Positions 35,356 through 46,559 of a stretch of DNA of 64,000 nt are shown in pieces. The DNA lies in assembly GCA_000711775.1 (NCBI GenBank), contig ARYC01001138.1, forward strand, positions 45,870 to 109,869, given 5' to 3'. Within the stretch, counting starts at the first letter, position 1. Each line of letters begins with the position of its first letter. The position numbers were made by a program, and so were the translations under genes. This DNA is from Oxytricha trifallax (Eukaryota; Ciliophora; Spirotrichea; Sporadotrichida; Oxytrichidae). The notes beneath the pieces are model-generated. The model had not been told where the DNA came from. It saw nothing but the letters and a program-made list of their open reading frames with translations, and made no database searches.

Positions 35356-37614
35356 GCAACCTCCAAATGTGACCACACTTATTCAACAGAGCCAGCCCGC
35401 AAAAAGAAGTGGTGGTAACCAGTAGAACACTTTCTATGATATGTTATCCCAGGGGACCACTACAAAGACAAGATAGATGAGTAAAAAAGCTCACCCTCCT
35501 CTCCCTCCAGGATCCAACTAATATTACTATGATCCCGATCTTATAGAAAGACAAAATATACCATGCTTCAAGGTTGAAAAATCAAACACTAAGAACACTA
35601 AAAATCACACTACAAGGAACAAAGCTGTTGCTTCTGTCTAAGTCAAGCAAGATCATCTAAAAAGTTATTTTATTTTATAAACATGTAATTATAAATCCAA
35701 TGCGCATAAAAATATAAACTATATCTACAGCAGTTTATGAACAGTTAGTTCTCTCTGAGTCAACCTACAACTCTCAATTAAAACATATTGATTGGAGCTG
35801 GTGCCTTACAAAACTATTAATTATTGTTTATATATATTTCATTTTGAAATTAACTCAAATAAAAAATTTAAAGCACTAAATTAATATAAACTAATTTTAT
35901 TAATGATCCCAGGTTTTAGTTGATTAAGTAATTGAAATTAATTTCTGAATCATTAGGGATTGAAGATTTAATATGAGCAAATTCAAATTCAAAAGATAAA
36001 ATAAATTTTTTTCTATGAATTTATGAAATACCTTAATGCTCGAAAATTTAATTTACCACTTCCTCTTAATTTGAAGAATCTAATTTGAAAATTGAATTGA
36101 TTTCAGAACCATTTATAAAAAAAATTACTTTTGGAGGTAATTATCGAATAAATAGTTTTCTAATGTATTTAATTACCTTTCTTAAACATATCTCTACAAT
36201 AGTGCGTATAACTTCTTACTTTTTATTTGTTAATTTACATATATTTTTCACACTTAAAACTAGCATCAATAGTAGTTTACTTTTCAATAAAGTCTATAAA
36301 CCATGCCCCAGACTCTTATGACTCAAGCACAGAAGTAGTAACTTATCAACACCCAAGCATTATTATGAGGAGAAGAGGGAGCCGCTTCATATATGAACTA
36401 TAGCGAATAACCTCCTTCTAACTATGATTTGTTATATTAATAGTTATGCTCGTCGGTGAACTTAGAGAAGAGTGAAGGGTAAGAAGCTGCGAGGAATGCA
36501 TCCACTAGGCAAGAGTCTCAATCCATATATGGCTCAATTATATAAATAATTAAGTCAAAATTACTATAATAAGGGTATGTGTATGAAAAAATAAAGTCGA
36601 GGAACAAATAAAACTTTCAAATTGATTTAAATTTATTCTATTATTTTTTAACAAAAATAAATGCAATAAATACTTCGAAATAAAGTTCTTTTATTTTAGA
36701 TTTTTTATCAGAAATAACAAAACATAGCAAAGAGTTATCTTAAAACTATTATATTATTGGTTTATATGATTAAATAGCTATTTGGAATTGTTTGAAAAAA
36801 TAATTAAAAAATATTATACGATTTGAAAAATTATTTACAATAAGGCAATCTTTAATTATTATCAAAATGATCGATTGTTTCTTACATTTGTAGATTTTAA
36901 ATTATTCATACAATAATTTATATCCTATAAATATTTTTTATGGAAACTATAAGCTGTCAATATTATATAGATTAATTTTTTCTTATAAATTAGCTCTTAA
37001 TTTATTTATAATTTTTATGCTCAATTAGTAAGCTGCAAGAATCCTCAAACCTAAACTCTATCTAAGTTCCTAACAATCGAGCACCTTCATAATTATTGAT
37101 AAACAACTTAATTCATATGCCACCCTAATCAACAGCCCTCAACCCTTTTCTGTATCAACTCCTATAAAGCCAGTTATAAAATGGTCTCACATATTGCTCT
37201 AAAATATATATATATATATATATTAATTATTTACATTAAATACAGTAAAATAGGAATTTAAAGCTTGAATTTAAGATCTAAAAAACTTAATAATAATAAT
37301 ATCGAAGCTGATAAGATAGGCAAAATTATAATTTAATAAAGCATATGATTAATATATTTAAGGAGATTTACTCTATTAGTCTAGCTACATAAATAGTGGG
37401 ATAATAGCAGTGGGTCTCTAAATTTCTTTCTTATAACAATTAAGATACAAATAACTTATTTTTGAAGGGCAATAAATTCATTTAAACTTATCCTTAATTT
37501 AATTAAAAAAAGGTCTCTCAAATAATTTAGAGTGTAAATTTTTATTAACTAAATTAAATTATCCTAATCATAAATTACATTAATCAGCTGTAAATTTATT
37601 CAATTCTCTTGCTT
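35356..37614 (+). CDS. Unknown protein in several separated coding segments
   Basis: Not recognised. ATG 35356 starts MQPPNVTTLIQQSQPAKRSG and continues GNQQNTFYDMLSQGTTTKTR, PPLPPGSNQYYYDPDLIERQ to about 35670. Further Gln-code segments follow after AT-rich gaps: AVYEQLVLSESTYNSQ (35732-35810), EEGAASYMNYSEQPPSNYDL with LCSSVNLEKSEGQEAARNAS (36370-36560), ARILKPKLYLSSQQSSTF and NSPQPFSVSTPIKPVIKW (37030-37190), and SSYINSGIIAVGLQISFLQQ to TGA about 37612-37614. Segments change frame, so introns or IESs separate them. Exact junctions, and whether all pieces belong to one gene, are unproven. Confidence 0.5.
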
Positions 37615-37653
37615 GATTACTCTTTACAATAAGCTTTATAAATATTCCGTATT

Positions 37654-38841
37654 TCATTAATTTTGATTTTCCTAAGGACCTGACTAAGTAGCAGTTTGAC
37701 GCTATTTAAATCTATCCTTAAGTGCTTTAATCTTGGCTTCCTTAGCTAATTTCTCCTCCACTTTTTTGCGTTATTCCTCTCTCTTCAAAGTTTCCTTCTT
37801 TTCTCTTTCCAATTCTCTCGACCTGGAACGCTTTCTGGCAGCTTAAATCTGAGAACTATTTTTAGCGACAGAAGGCATTTTGTCTTTGTCCCAATCTTTT
37901 GTAGAATTTTACTCTTAAAGCAAATCTGCTTTAGCTTTTTCAGCTTTCTTAATCTAGAATGGATCATCATCGTACTGTTCATGCTATCTTCGCTATTTCT
38001 CTTCGTTTTCCTAATCCATTTATTTCTATTTCAATTGTTTCAACTTGTCTTCAAGTTTATCCCTAGTCGATAAGGCTTGAACTTATTGCTATTATTCCAC
38101 AATTTTATTGCTAGAAGCCACTGTTTCAATAGTCCTAGTCAAGAAGTTATTGTAGAAACCCATCATTCCAGTTTTTGCATTTGCAGTCTTCTTCTCATTC
38201 ATTTGCTCTTCAATCTACTCAAGCATCTTGTTCTGTTAGTTAAGTTCAATTTGACGTCTATATGATTCAGTAATGAAGCTTTCACTATTCTGCACTTGAC
38301 CATTCTCCACTTCATTAATGCGCTCTTTTTTCTCCATACTCTCCCAAGCTGCATTTTGTTCTCTTGTCCTTCGCTCTGAAGCAGTGACTATGTCCTTGAT
38401 ATACCTTGACTATAAATTCTGCCTCTGTGCCTTCTTTTAAGCTAATACATTCTCCCTACGTTCCTTCTCATCGTCATACAACGTATCATATTCATAAGCT
38501 AATGGATTATCCGCAATAACTTTACTTGTCTCATCCGCCACTTTTTACTGATATCTTTGCTAATTTTACTACATTAGCAATTTGAAGCCATCAACTTCCT
38601 CTTCATCGTCGTCTCCTTGCCCTGAATTTTAGCCATTTCTGAATATTGAAGGTTTTTCATTAGCATTTCTCTAGAATATACTCAGAGGTTTTTATTGAAA
38701 GATTGTGATTGGTTAGGCAAACTTCTAAGCATTAGATTTTTGTTGATTTTATAGAAAGGGGTTTCTGGGGTTATTGGGCTTAGCCTAGAGACCATGCTGC
38801 TTTAGTTACTCGTCCTAATTTGACAGAAAAGAAAATTCCAT
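37654..38841 (-). CDS. NSRP1: NSRP1 / CCDC55-like nuclear speckle splicing regulator
   Basis: A complete 396-codon frame with no intron or IES, ATG 38841 to TGA 37656-37654. After a Q/N-rich N-terminus comes the NSRP1 signature NPLAYEYDTLYDDEKERREN, then SRYIKDIVTASERRTREQNA, WESMEKKERINEVENG and ESFITESYRRQIELNQQNKM, matching the family order (YDE.YD, K..YI..L...E.RK.E, ...FVTSAYKKKL). The C-terminus is a highly charged helix (REEQRKKVEEKLAKEAKIKA). NSRP1 proteins act in alternative splicing in nuclear speckles; localisation here is inferred. Confidence 0.85.
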
Positions 38842-39369
38842 ATTTTTAATAATACAAATTTATAATAAATTTAGTTTAAATTTACTCCAATTATAGTCAA
38901 TTAAAATGCTCTAAATTTATTTGCAAATTCAATATTTATTGATAAGATCATCTCTTGGAATTCCATATTAAAGAAAAATATTTTAAAATAAAAGTATAAA
39001 TATAATTTAAAATCTATAAGAATAATAAGCGAAAGAAAAAAGAAATTTTAAATAATTATGGAAAAATGTTTTAAATATTTGCCATTTTTTAAAGTCAATT
39101 TATACTATAAAATATAATCTAATAAAATTAATAGACTACATTTATTTGAACATGTGTTTTATTTTTATTATATTATGCTGATTTTTTATTTTTCTAAATT
39201 TACAAAAGTGTAGTAATATAAATTTACGATTTTAAGTGTTTGGTATAAATCTAAAACAAACAGTATTCCTAAATATTTTAATGAAAGCGCTTAGATTAAA
39301 GTTTTATTAAATAGTATCTACAATAAAAATGTTGAGCGTAGGAAATTCTTTAATTTTTTACTCCTTTAT
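38842..39369. other. AT-rich intergenic region
   Basis: About 530 bp between two minus-strand genes, very AT-rich, without a credible frame or repeat. Confidence 0.5.
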
Positions 39370-42300
39370 TCATTTATAATTAAAAAAATGTTAATCATCA
39401 CACAATTGATTTATTAAAAAATTCAGAATAATCAATATAGTAAAATAAGACTGAAAATTATAATAACTAAAAGTTTTAATTACTTTAATTTCCAAATAAT
39501 ATTATTTTAATTAATTCTATTTTATAAGTTAAGTTTCTAAATTTTATCCCTTATTTGTTTAAACTTTATCAATAATATGATGAATTTTGCATATCAGATT
39601 GTAAATTGCTTTAACTTCTAGTCCCTTGATTTTTATAACTTATTTATTTACTTATCTTAAATTAAGTACTTAAAAATGAAAAATTATATATTATATAAAC
39701 CCTTAATTTCTCTCAATGGAATTATTAGCAGAAATAGGATTCAGATATTTGCTCCTCTATTCAAAATAAGAGTCTACTATGTTTCTTTATTACTATATAT
39801 TTTACAGTTGACTTCTACCATACATATTGTTGGCTTAATTACTATATGATGAAATTTATGGAAGTTTCTATGTAATTCCCTATTAATTACTAATCTAATG
39901 TTTTGGTAAAATTGTTGAAGCCAGAGATTACGATCGATTAGAAAATTGTGGCAGCATATTTAGTTGATTTTAATGCGTTTGTATGAAATTTATTCTTGTT
40001 TTGAGCTTTCTACTTTACTCTACTTAATGGGCATCTTCGAGAAGTTTTTCATTCAAATATTCAGTGGGTTCAGTTTAGTTTAAAAATGTTTGTCTATTTA
40101 GCAGTATCGAGGGCAATACCGTGTCTCTGGCTTTTGGAATTAGAGGATATTCTATTTTTTATCTGTTAAGATTTTAGGCATCGTCACTCTTCACAGAACT
40201 AGTATCTTTGAGATTAATATTCATTGGAGATTAGTTTTATTAAAGCAAAATGTTTTCATATTTATTTGAAGTTTGGACTGAGTTGCTTAAACCTGTCGCT
40301 AACTTTTATTAAGGTATCGAATTCTGAAATATATTTTATAAATTCGATTGATAAAATTTAGTCCTACGAGTTTCAGATTACTCTCTAAGAGTTTCTATAT
40401 AAGACTACTTCATTTAATTCACTTAAATCTTCATAGAATCTACTTTTGTGTTAATTTAAGATAGTATTTATTCTCTCTTAGTAAACTCATTAGGTATATT
40501 TTATTAGTCTTGGATCACTATTTTTTCATCTTTAATGGGTTTGAAAGTTACTTCTGGATTTATATCAGTTTGATAAAATGTAGTAGGTATCATAAAACTT
40601 ACATTATTCTATTTCTTAGTTTTATTCATTTTATCTTGAACCTCGTCTTCTGATTCATAACTATCCTCTGTAATTTTGTTTTTCTCCTCTTTTATCAAAT
40701 CTTTGCCTATAATTTTAAGTGGGTTATATCTTTCTGTATCTTTGGAATTCATAGTATCTCTAAATGTCATTTCGAGGGTTTTATCGAATTAATCCTATTT
40801 ATTAGTTTTTCTTAAGTACTTGTGCTTTTATGTTATTTCTTTTAATGTTAGCTTTTGCTCCTAGTTCATGTTTTGAGATTATAGGTGCTAAGAAAATCTC
40901 AGCATGTTTTCTTGAGATGCTCGTATTTGATTCATGAATGGACCTTTATGAGTAGAGTCTTTATTTTATGAATCTAATTTTTACACTTTAGGACTGTTTT
41001 GAAGATCTTCTTAATACTGCCAGTTTTATTCATTTTTATTGATGACATCTATCAAATCTCTAAAATTTTAGGTTTATTTAACCTTCTAATTGACTTGTTA
41101 GTCATACTTTAATTAATCGCTGTTCACAGATTCGAGATCTTAATTATAGCTTTTCTTTTAAAAGTTCACACCAGTTTCTAGTTCTATATCCTAATTGTTT
41201 TGATTATTATATCCCATAATATCATGATGAGTATTTGATAGTACAATTGGCAAATATTCATCGCTATCATCATCTATTTCATCCTTCTTCTTTGTCTGTT
41301 AATTTTATTTTTGATTATTATTTTGTATTTAAATTACTTTCTAATTAGCATCTTATTACTCGATAAATTTGATGCTATCATCTCGTTAGATATTATCATG
41401 AAGTTTAGCCTTTTACTTTGAAATCTTTAGTTCTTGAATTTATTCTTTTTGCCCAAAATATTCCACTTTATTATTAAAAGTAACTATAACACCTTTTTTC
41501 TTCTTTTTCGGCTTTATAGGTACATTTTGATCTTTATCATTTTTGCTTTTCATAGAATTAATATGCGAGTACGCTAAAGTTTATTCTTCATCTATAAGTG
41601 GCCCTTTTGAGAAAAAAGTGTTCCAATCTTTAGTCAAGAACCCAACCCCATCATTTTCAACTCTATGTTCATATTCAAGCAATACTTTAAGCAGTGAGGC
41701 TGTCATTTCAAGACCTGGCTTCTTTTAATTGAGAAATTCTAAGCATTTTATCAATCCCCATCTGTAACGATTCACCAAAAATATTATAGCTGCGATGCTA
41801 CATCTGTTTTTGCCGTTTAAAGAATGAATTAAAACCCCTTAAAATTGGTCCAACCCTTAAGAAATGAAGGTCATGATATCTTTCACCATTTTATCAGTAA
41901 TTTCAACAGGCTAAATCGTGAATTAAGCATTGGATATAATAGAATAAATGATTGATTGTTGTTAAGAAAAATAAATAGTTTTAATAACTTAACTTACCTG
42001 AAATTCTTTCCAATTGAGTGTCAAATATTATAGACCCTCTTTTTCTAAAGTGTTATCGATTTGATCTCCAGCACAATTCACGATAAATGTTATTTTATTG
42101 CATCTCAAAAATTCTAAATCCTGAACTTTATTAAAACAGTTAGAAAAGAATCAAAGTGAAATATCAAAATCATAGTATTATAATTGAATTGATTTTAAAG
42201 AAATTATATCATTTTTATACCTCTGCACAAATAGCATCACCCAAAAATAATCCATCCATAAGTTTGGCAGCACCCACTAATTCTATGTCATGTTCCAAGG

Positions 42301-42400
42301 AAGGTTTTACATCTAAATCGTTCTATAAATTAATTATTAAATTGATATCTAAATCTACTACATTAGTGTTCATGGATATACTTCTTTCTTTCTCACTCAT
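39370..42400 (-). CDS. Dual-specificity phosphatase-like protein with Ser in place of catalytic Cys and very long tail
   Basis: From ATG 42400 (MSEKERSISMNTNVVDLDIN): ELVGAAKLMDGLFLGDAICA is the DSP opening strand (GLFLGDA), then LEFLRCNKITFIVNCAGDQI and EGLQYLTLNWKEFQ, one intron (about 42000-41910), then FISQGLDQFQGVLIHSLNGK continuing NRCSIAAIIFLVNRYRW. The P-loop is H-S-x5-R, so the nucleophilic cysteine of HCx5R is replaced by serine, as in STYX-type pseudophosphatases. An uninterrupted tail of roughly 780 codons follows, rich in K/N/Q/D, ending at TGA 39372-39370. The last ~100 codons are strongly AT-rich; an earlier end through a missed junction is possible. Confidence 0.8.
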
Positions 42401-42829
42401 TATAGAAATTAAATTATTATTTTATTAAATTAGAAAAATATTCTGAATTAATTAACTTTTATTTAATTAAATTTAAAAATAATTTTAGAAATGTCTACTC
42501 TTCACAAATTTTAACTAAAATAATCAAATTAAAATTTGCAGATTAATTAACTGCAGAATTTTTAGGTTTTGCAATAAAATTTAACAAGCTCTTAAGATTT
42601 CTAAACCAATTTGCATAATATAATTTCGCCTACTAACCAGACTACTAATGATTCATTTTTTCAAGTAATAAATGTAAGTCAAACATGCTCTACCTCTCTT
42701 TTTTTATAAATCAAAAAATCGTTTTATTTCTTATTTTTCATATTTTATGAGCTAAAATTAAGCATATAATTCTAAATTAATTTATACTTATAGGGGTAAT
42801 AATTGATCTCCTCTAACACAGGCAATGTG
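42401..42829. other. Divergent intergenic region
   Basis: AT-rich spacer between the pseudophosphatase (-) and the 747-aa protein (+). No recognisable elements. Confidence 0.5.
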
Positions 42830-45073
42830 ATGGAGGGAGTGTGTTTCAATTTTGAGAACACCTAAGAAAATAACCTTGAGTTAAGTTACTAAAATGACAG
42901 CATAGAATTCATGGGTGTGGGAGGAGATTGGGATTAGATGGGAGATGAATCTACTATAGAAATGCTCCAGGATTTCAAATTTAGTGAAGAGTAATGTTAA
43001 GAGCAATATGAAATGCTAAGAAGTGATAATCAAAACTAAAAATATACAGATTGCAAACAGCAATTTCCAGTTCAGCAGCATCCTACAATACAGTAATAAA
43101 CTTTGGCAAATTCTTAACACTCAAAGAAACCCTCTCTCGGTTTAAAGTTAACATCAAGTGGGTAAAATTTCTTAAGTTAAGTGAAAACTAATACAATTAA
43201 GCTGTTCTCAAAACAATCAATTATAACTGAAGAGTCAATGTCTCAATGTCAAACATCCTATGAGCCATCTATGTAAATTAAGAATCTATCAACACTAAAA
43301 ATTGATAATTCAGCCATCAATAACAACTTGTTTAATCAGCAATCGGCTTCCTTTAATAAGAGTTATTTCAATTAGAGCATTTCAAGATAAAACTTGAGCA
43401 ATTCCATAATAAACTAAACTTAGAATAATCAAATTTAATAATGTAATGACCATGGTTAGTTATAGTAAAATCAAAATTAAACTATCCCAGTCCAATCAAG
43501 TTAGTAAGATCAAAACAAACCTATTAATTCCTATTAAGACAGTAAAGATATAAAACTAAGCGACGAATGTTAAAATGATTCAATGGCACTAACAGCAAAC
43601 TTCAATACCAACCCAAAACAAATAAATCTTATCTAAAATGAAAACAATAAATCAGGGACAATAGCTCTACCTTTCTTTAGGAGACTATAAAACCAAAGTT
43701 AGAACTTTAATGATCAAACCTAAAGTCTAAGACAATTGAATTTTATAGGCAAGAGCCCAATTGATTTTTATGGAAATATCACTCAAAAATAAACTTTTAC
43801 TCAAGCCTCAACTGCTAGTCTTTATAGTTCAAATTTGAATTTCTAAACTAAACCATTATAAGAAAGCAAAAACATTCAGATACTTAATTATTACAGTAAT
43901 AAAGTCCCTACAGTTGACAAAAAGCAAATTAAATCATTGAAAATAGTGAAGAGAGCAATCAGCTAAGATTAAGCTATTTCAAGCAATTTATTTAGTAATT
44001 CTAGTGATTAGAATTAGACTCATATTAAAAATATTAGCTCATCAACTTGTATCTCCAATAAAACCAATCAGAGTAATTTGTAGTAAAATTCATAATACGA
44101 TAGCTTAAACTCTGAATCAAAGCAATCAATATAGAGCAAGAAACTTACTATCAAGCTGTCCAAAGGCTAAGTTAATTTGGATAAGGTTATAAAACAGAAT
44201 CAAAATTGCATTAAAGTTAATATCTTATAAGGCTCATAAGCAAAACAGAATATTTTAAATTAGAATGTTTTTAAGGAAACATCTCAATAAAATACGAATA
44301 CTTAAAACTATAGCAGCCAAAATGATAAAACTAAGAAGTTTGATCTTACAAAAATAGTTAGCAAATCCAATATAAGGATAATAAAGAATGATAGTTTACA
44401 AGATAAAGAAAATTAAGGTATTAATGAGAAAGTAGAAAAAGCTTAAACTTTGTTAAATAAAGAAAAATCACCAATTACTTTGAAATTAAAGAAGTGCTAA
44501 ATTACAGATAAAACAAACTCTTAAAGTACAAATATCAAAGTTAAGCCAGTTTAAATTGTTTCAAATAAAAACTACAGTAGTCTAAGATAAAATTTAGAAA
44601 ACCCTATGAAATAAGATCAGCAGGACTACAATGAATTTTTATAAGAAGAGCAATAAATAATGCGTTAAATGGAGAAGGACTTAAAATGTAACTTGAAGTT
44701 TGGAGAGAAATCACTTGTCTCTCCTAATGCTGTAATTTACCGACCAAAATCTACTTAACCAATTCACAGAAAATCTTACTCATTTAATTCGCCACACCTT
44801 TTAGGTGGTTTCTTACGATAATTTAATCAATAACAAAAAATTAAAAGGCAATCCTTAGGCTAAAATGAGGAGTAAACTTAGCCAAATTTTTCATACAATA
44901 AAATCATTAGGGTTTCTTAAAAGTGCATGAAACCTTTAAAAATTAATGTTTACTAAATCCAAGAAGATATGCCAAGTATAATAGATGAGAGTTCTTTAAT
45001 GATTGAAAACGACCCAAGCTTTATGCAATTAGAAGATTAGAGTTTCGTTCTTGCAAATAGATATGCAATATGA
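42830..45073 (+). CDS. Uninterrupted Q/N/S-rich protein, 747 aa
   Basis: A single 748-codon frame from ATG 42830 (MEGVCFNFENTQENNLELSY) to TGA 45071-45073; TAA/TAG occur scores of times as Gln. No intron or IES. The N-terminus is acidic (FMGVGGDWDQMGDESTIEML). The middle is disordered, with repeated lysine-containing patches spaced through N/S/Q sequence (SKKLTIKLSKGQVNLDKVIK; TIKLFSKQSII; ITLKLKKCQITDKT). The C-terminus is better ordered (EKSLVSPNAVIYRPKS; KCMKPLKINVYQIQEDMPSI). The recurring 'hydrophobic-K-L-S/K' motif looks like an internal repeat. Function unknown; a nuclear scaffold or regulator is possible. Confidence 0.85.
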
Positions 45074-46510
45074 ATATTATTTTATTTGGAATTATAGTTT
45101 AGAAATGTATTTGGTTTATAAAAAATAAAACATTAATTGTTAATTACAATAATTTTCTCGGTTTATTCCAAAATATAATGCAAAATCATTATTTTGTGTG
45201 ATTAGTTGAATGTTTAATTTTAGTAGTATTTTCTATTGTTACAAGAGTTGTGGGTATATCCCATCCATTTTTTGTCTTAATGTTACCTAAATTAATGTTA
45301 AGAGCCCATTATTATTGATAAAAATGACATTAAGTAAATTGGGAAAGAATGTGCTGTGTACATGACTCAATCGCTTTCCAAATAAGCCAGAAGCCACCCT
45401 ACTCTCGTATCTCTTAGTCGAAAAATACCCGAAGATACAGTCCTTCTTAGAGAATGATTACTCTTGTTTGAATTTAGACAAAAATTATTTTACAGTTTTA
45501 TAAGACTCAAGTCATTCTTGGGTCGGGGATAATTTTATTTATTTATGTTTCACCACGTCGGAGAATAGAGGAAAGAGGTCTTAAGGATACACAGGTGACT
45601 TGCTCAGAACTCAAAACTTCGCGAGTCTCGAAAACAGAACGTCTAAGAGTCTCTAACCCCTTGGAGAAGAAATTCAACATGCCACAAGGGCAAGAGAACA
45701 AACAATCTCTAGGAGGAAGTCTTGAGAGAACAAGCCCTTATATTTCACACAGTCTGGCCTTGCCATCAATTATAGCGCACAATTAAGTACTTCAGACAAG
45801 GAATTTTGCGTGTGAGTGTTAAAGAGAAACTATCTATTGTTACATAGAAGGGCTTCTCCTTAAATTTTTAGGAAAATTTGCGTGGAAGCTTTTAGACTTA
45901 CATTTCTAATTGTACAAGTATGAAGTTTACAAAGTTAATCAAGTATTTTATAAGTTGTTCTTCTTATTGAAGAAATTCATTTTAAAAGAAGAGTTCCTCA
46001 AGTAATTTTAAAAGTTAGATGTTAAGATGTAGCAAAGTCAAATTAAGTTTTCTTGATGAAATTTCGATATTCAAACATGTTGAGAGGGTATGATGAGAAA
46101 TGTTGCAATGACTACTGCCAAGAGTAAGACATAATCGTTTATTAATCTATACAACTAATCATTAATTTCATTTTTATATTTAGGGATGTATTTGAAATGG
46201 CGGCGTCTTTGATTGAAAAGTCAGGTTATAGATCTGTCTACATGAAGACACGAGGAATTCAGTTGGTTGATCCGGTTTTTTCATCATTAAAAAGACGTCT
46301 CACCTTAACACTGTATATTTTATTGTCACAAAGGAAATAGATTATTTAAACTTATTTAATGTATAAATATTTTAATTTTGTATGTAACTTACCTTGCTAA
46401 TGATACAAGACAAGTTGCTACATAAGTTAATGAGAGTCAAGAGAGCACAAAGATTCATGGTTTACCTCGAAAGGAAAACCCGCACCTTCGCGCTCCCTAT
46501 CTAGTATTTA
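45074..46510. other. Compositionally distinct block with competing open frames
   Basis: From about 45340 to 46500 GC is clearly higher and Gln-TAA/TAG use is sparse. Several plus-strand frames look coding but conflict: MTQSLSKQARSHPTLVSLSR (45362-45452); one frame near 45500-45730 with SHSWVGDNFIYLCFTTSENR; an overlapping frame open to about 46060 with NPLEKKFNMPQGQENKQSLG; and MLRGYDEKCCNDYCQE spliced by a GTAAG...TTTAG intron to DVFEMAASLIEKSGYRSVYM (46079-46330). On the minus strand MNLCALLTLINLCSNLSCII (from about 46455) resembles a signal peptide ending at a GTAAGT donor. I could not choose between them. Confidence 0.4.
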
Positions 46511-46559
46511 ATACTAAATTATTTTATTAATTATAATATTTGAAATTATGGCCCTTAAA

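Noticed and set aside
38755..38785. GGGGTTTCTGGGG near 38758 as a telomere-like motif
   Set aside because: It is coding sequence of the NSRP1 gene (PNNPRNPFL) and lacks the GGGGTTTT periodicity.
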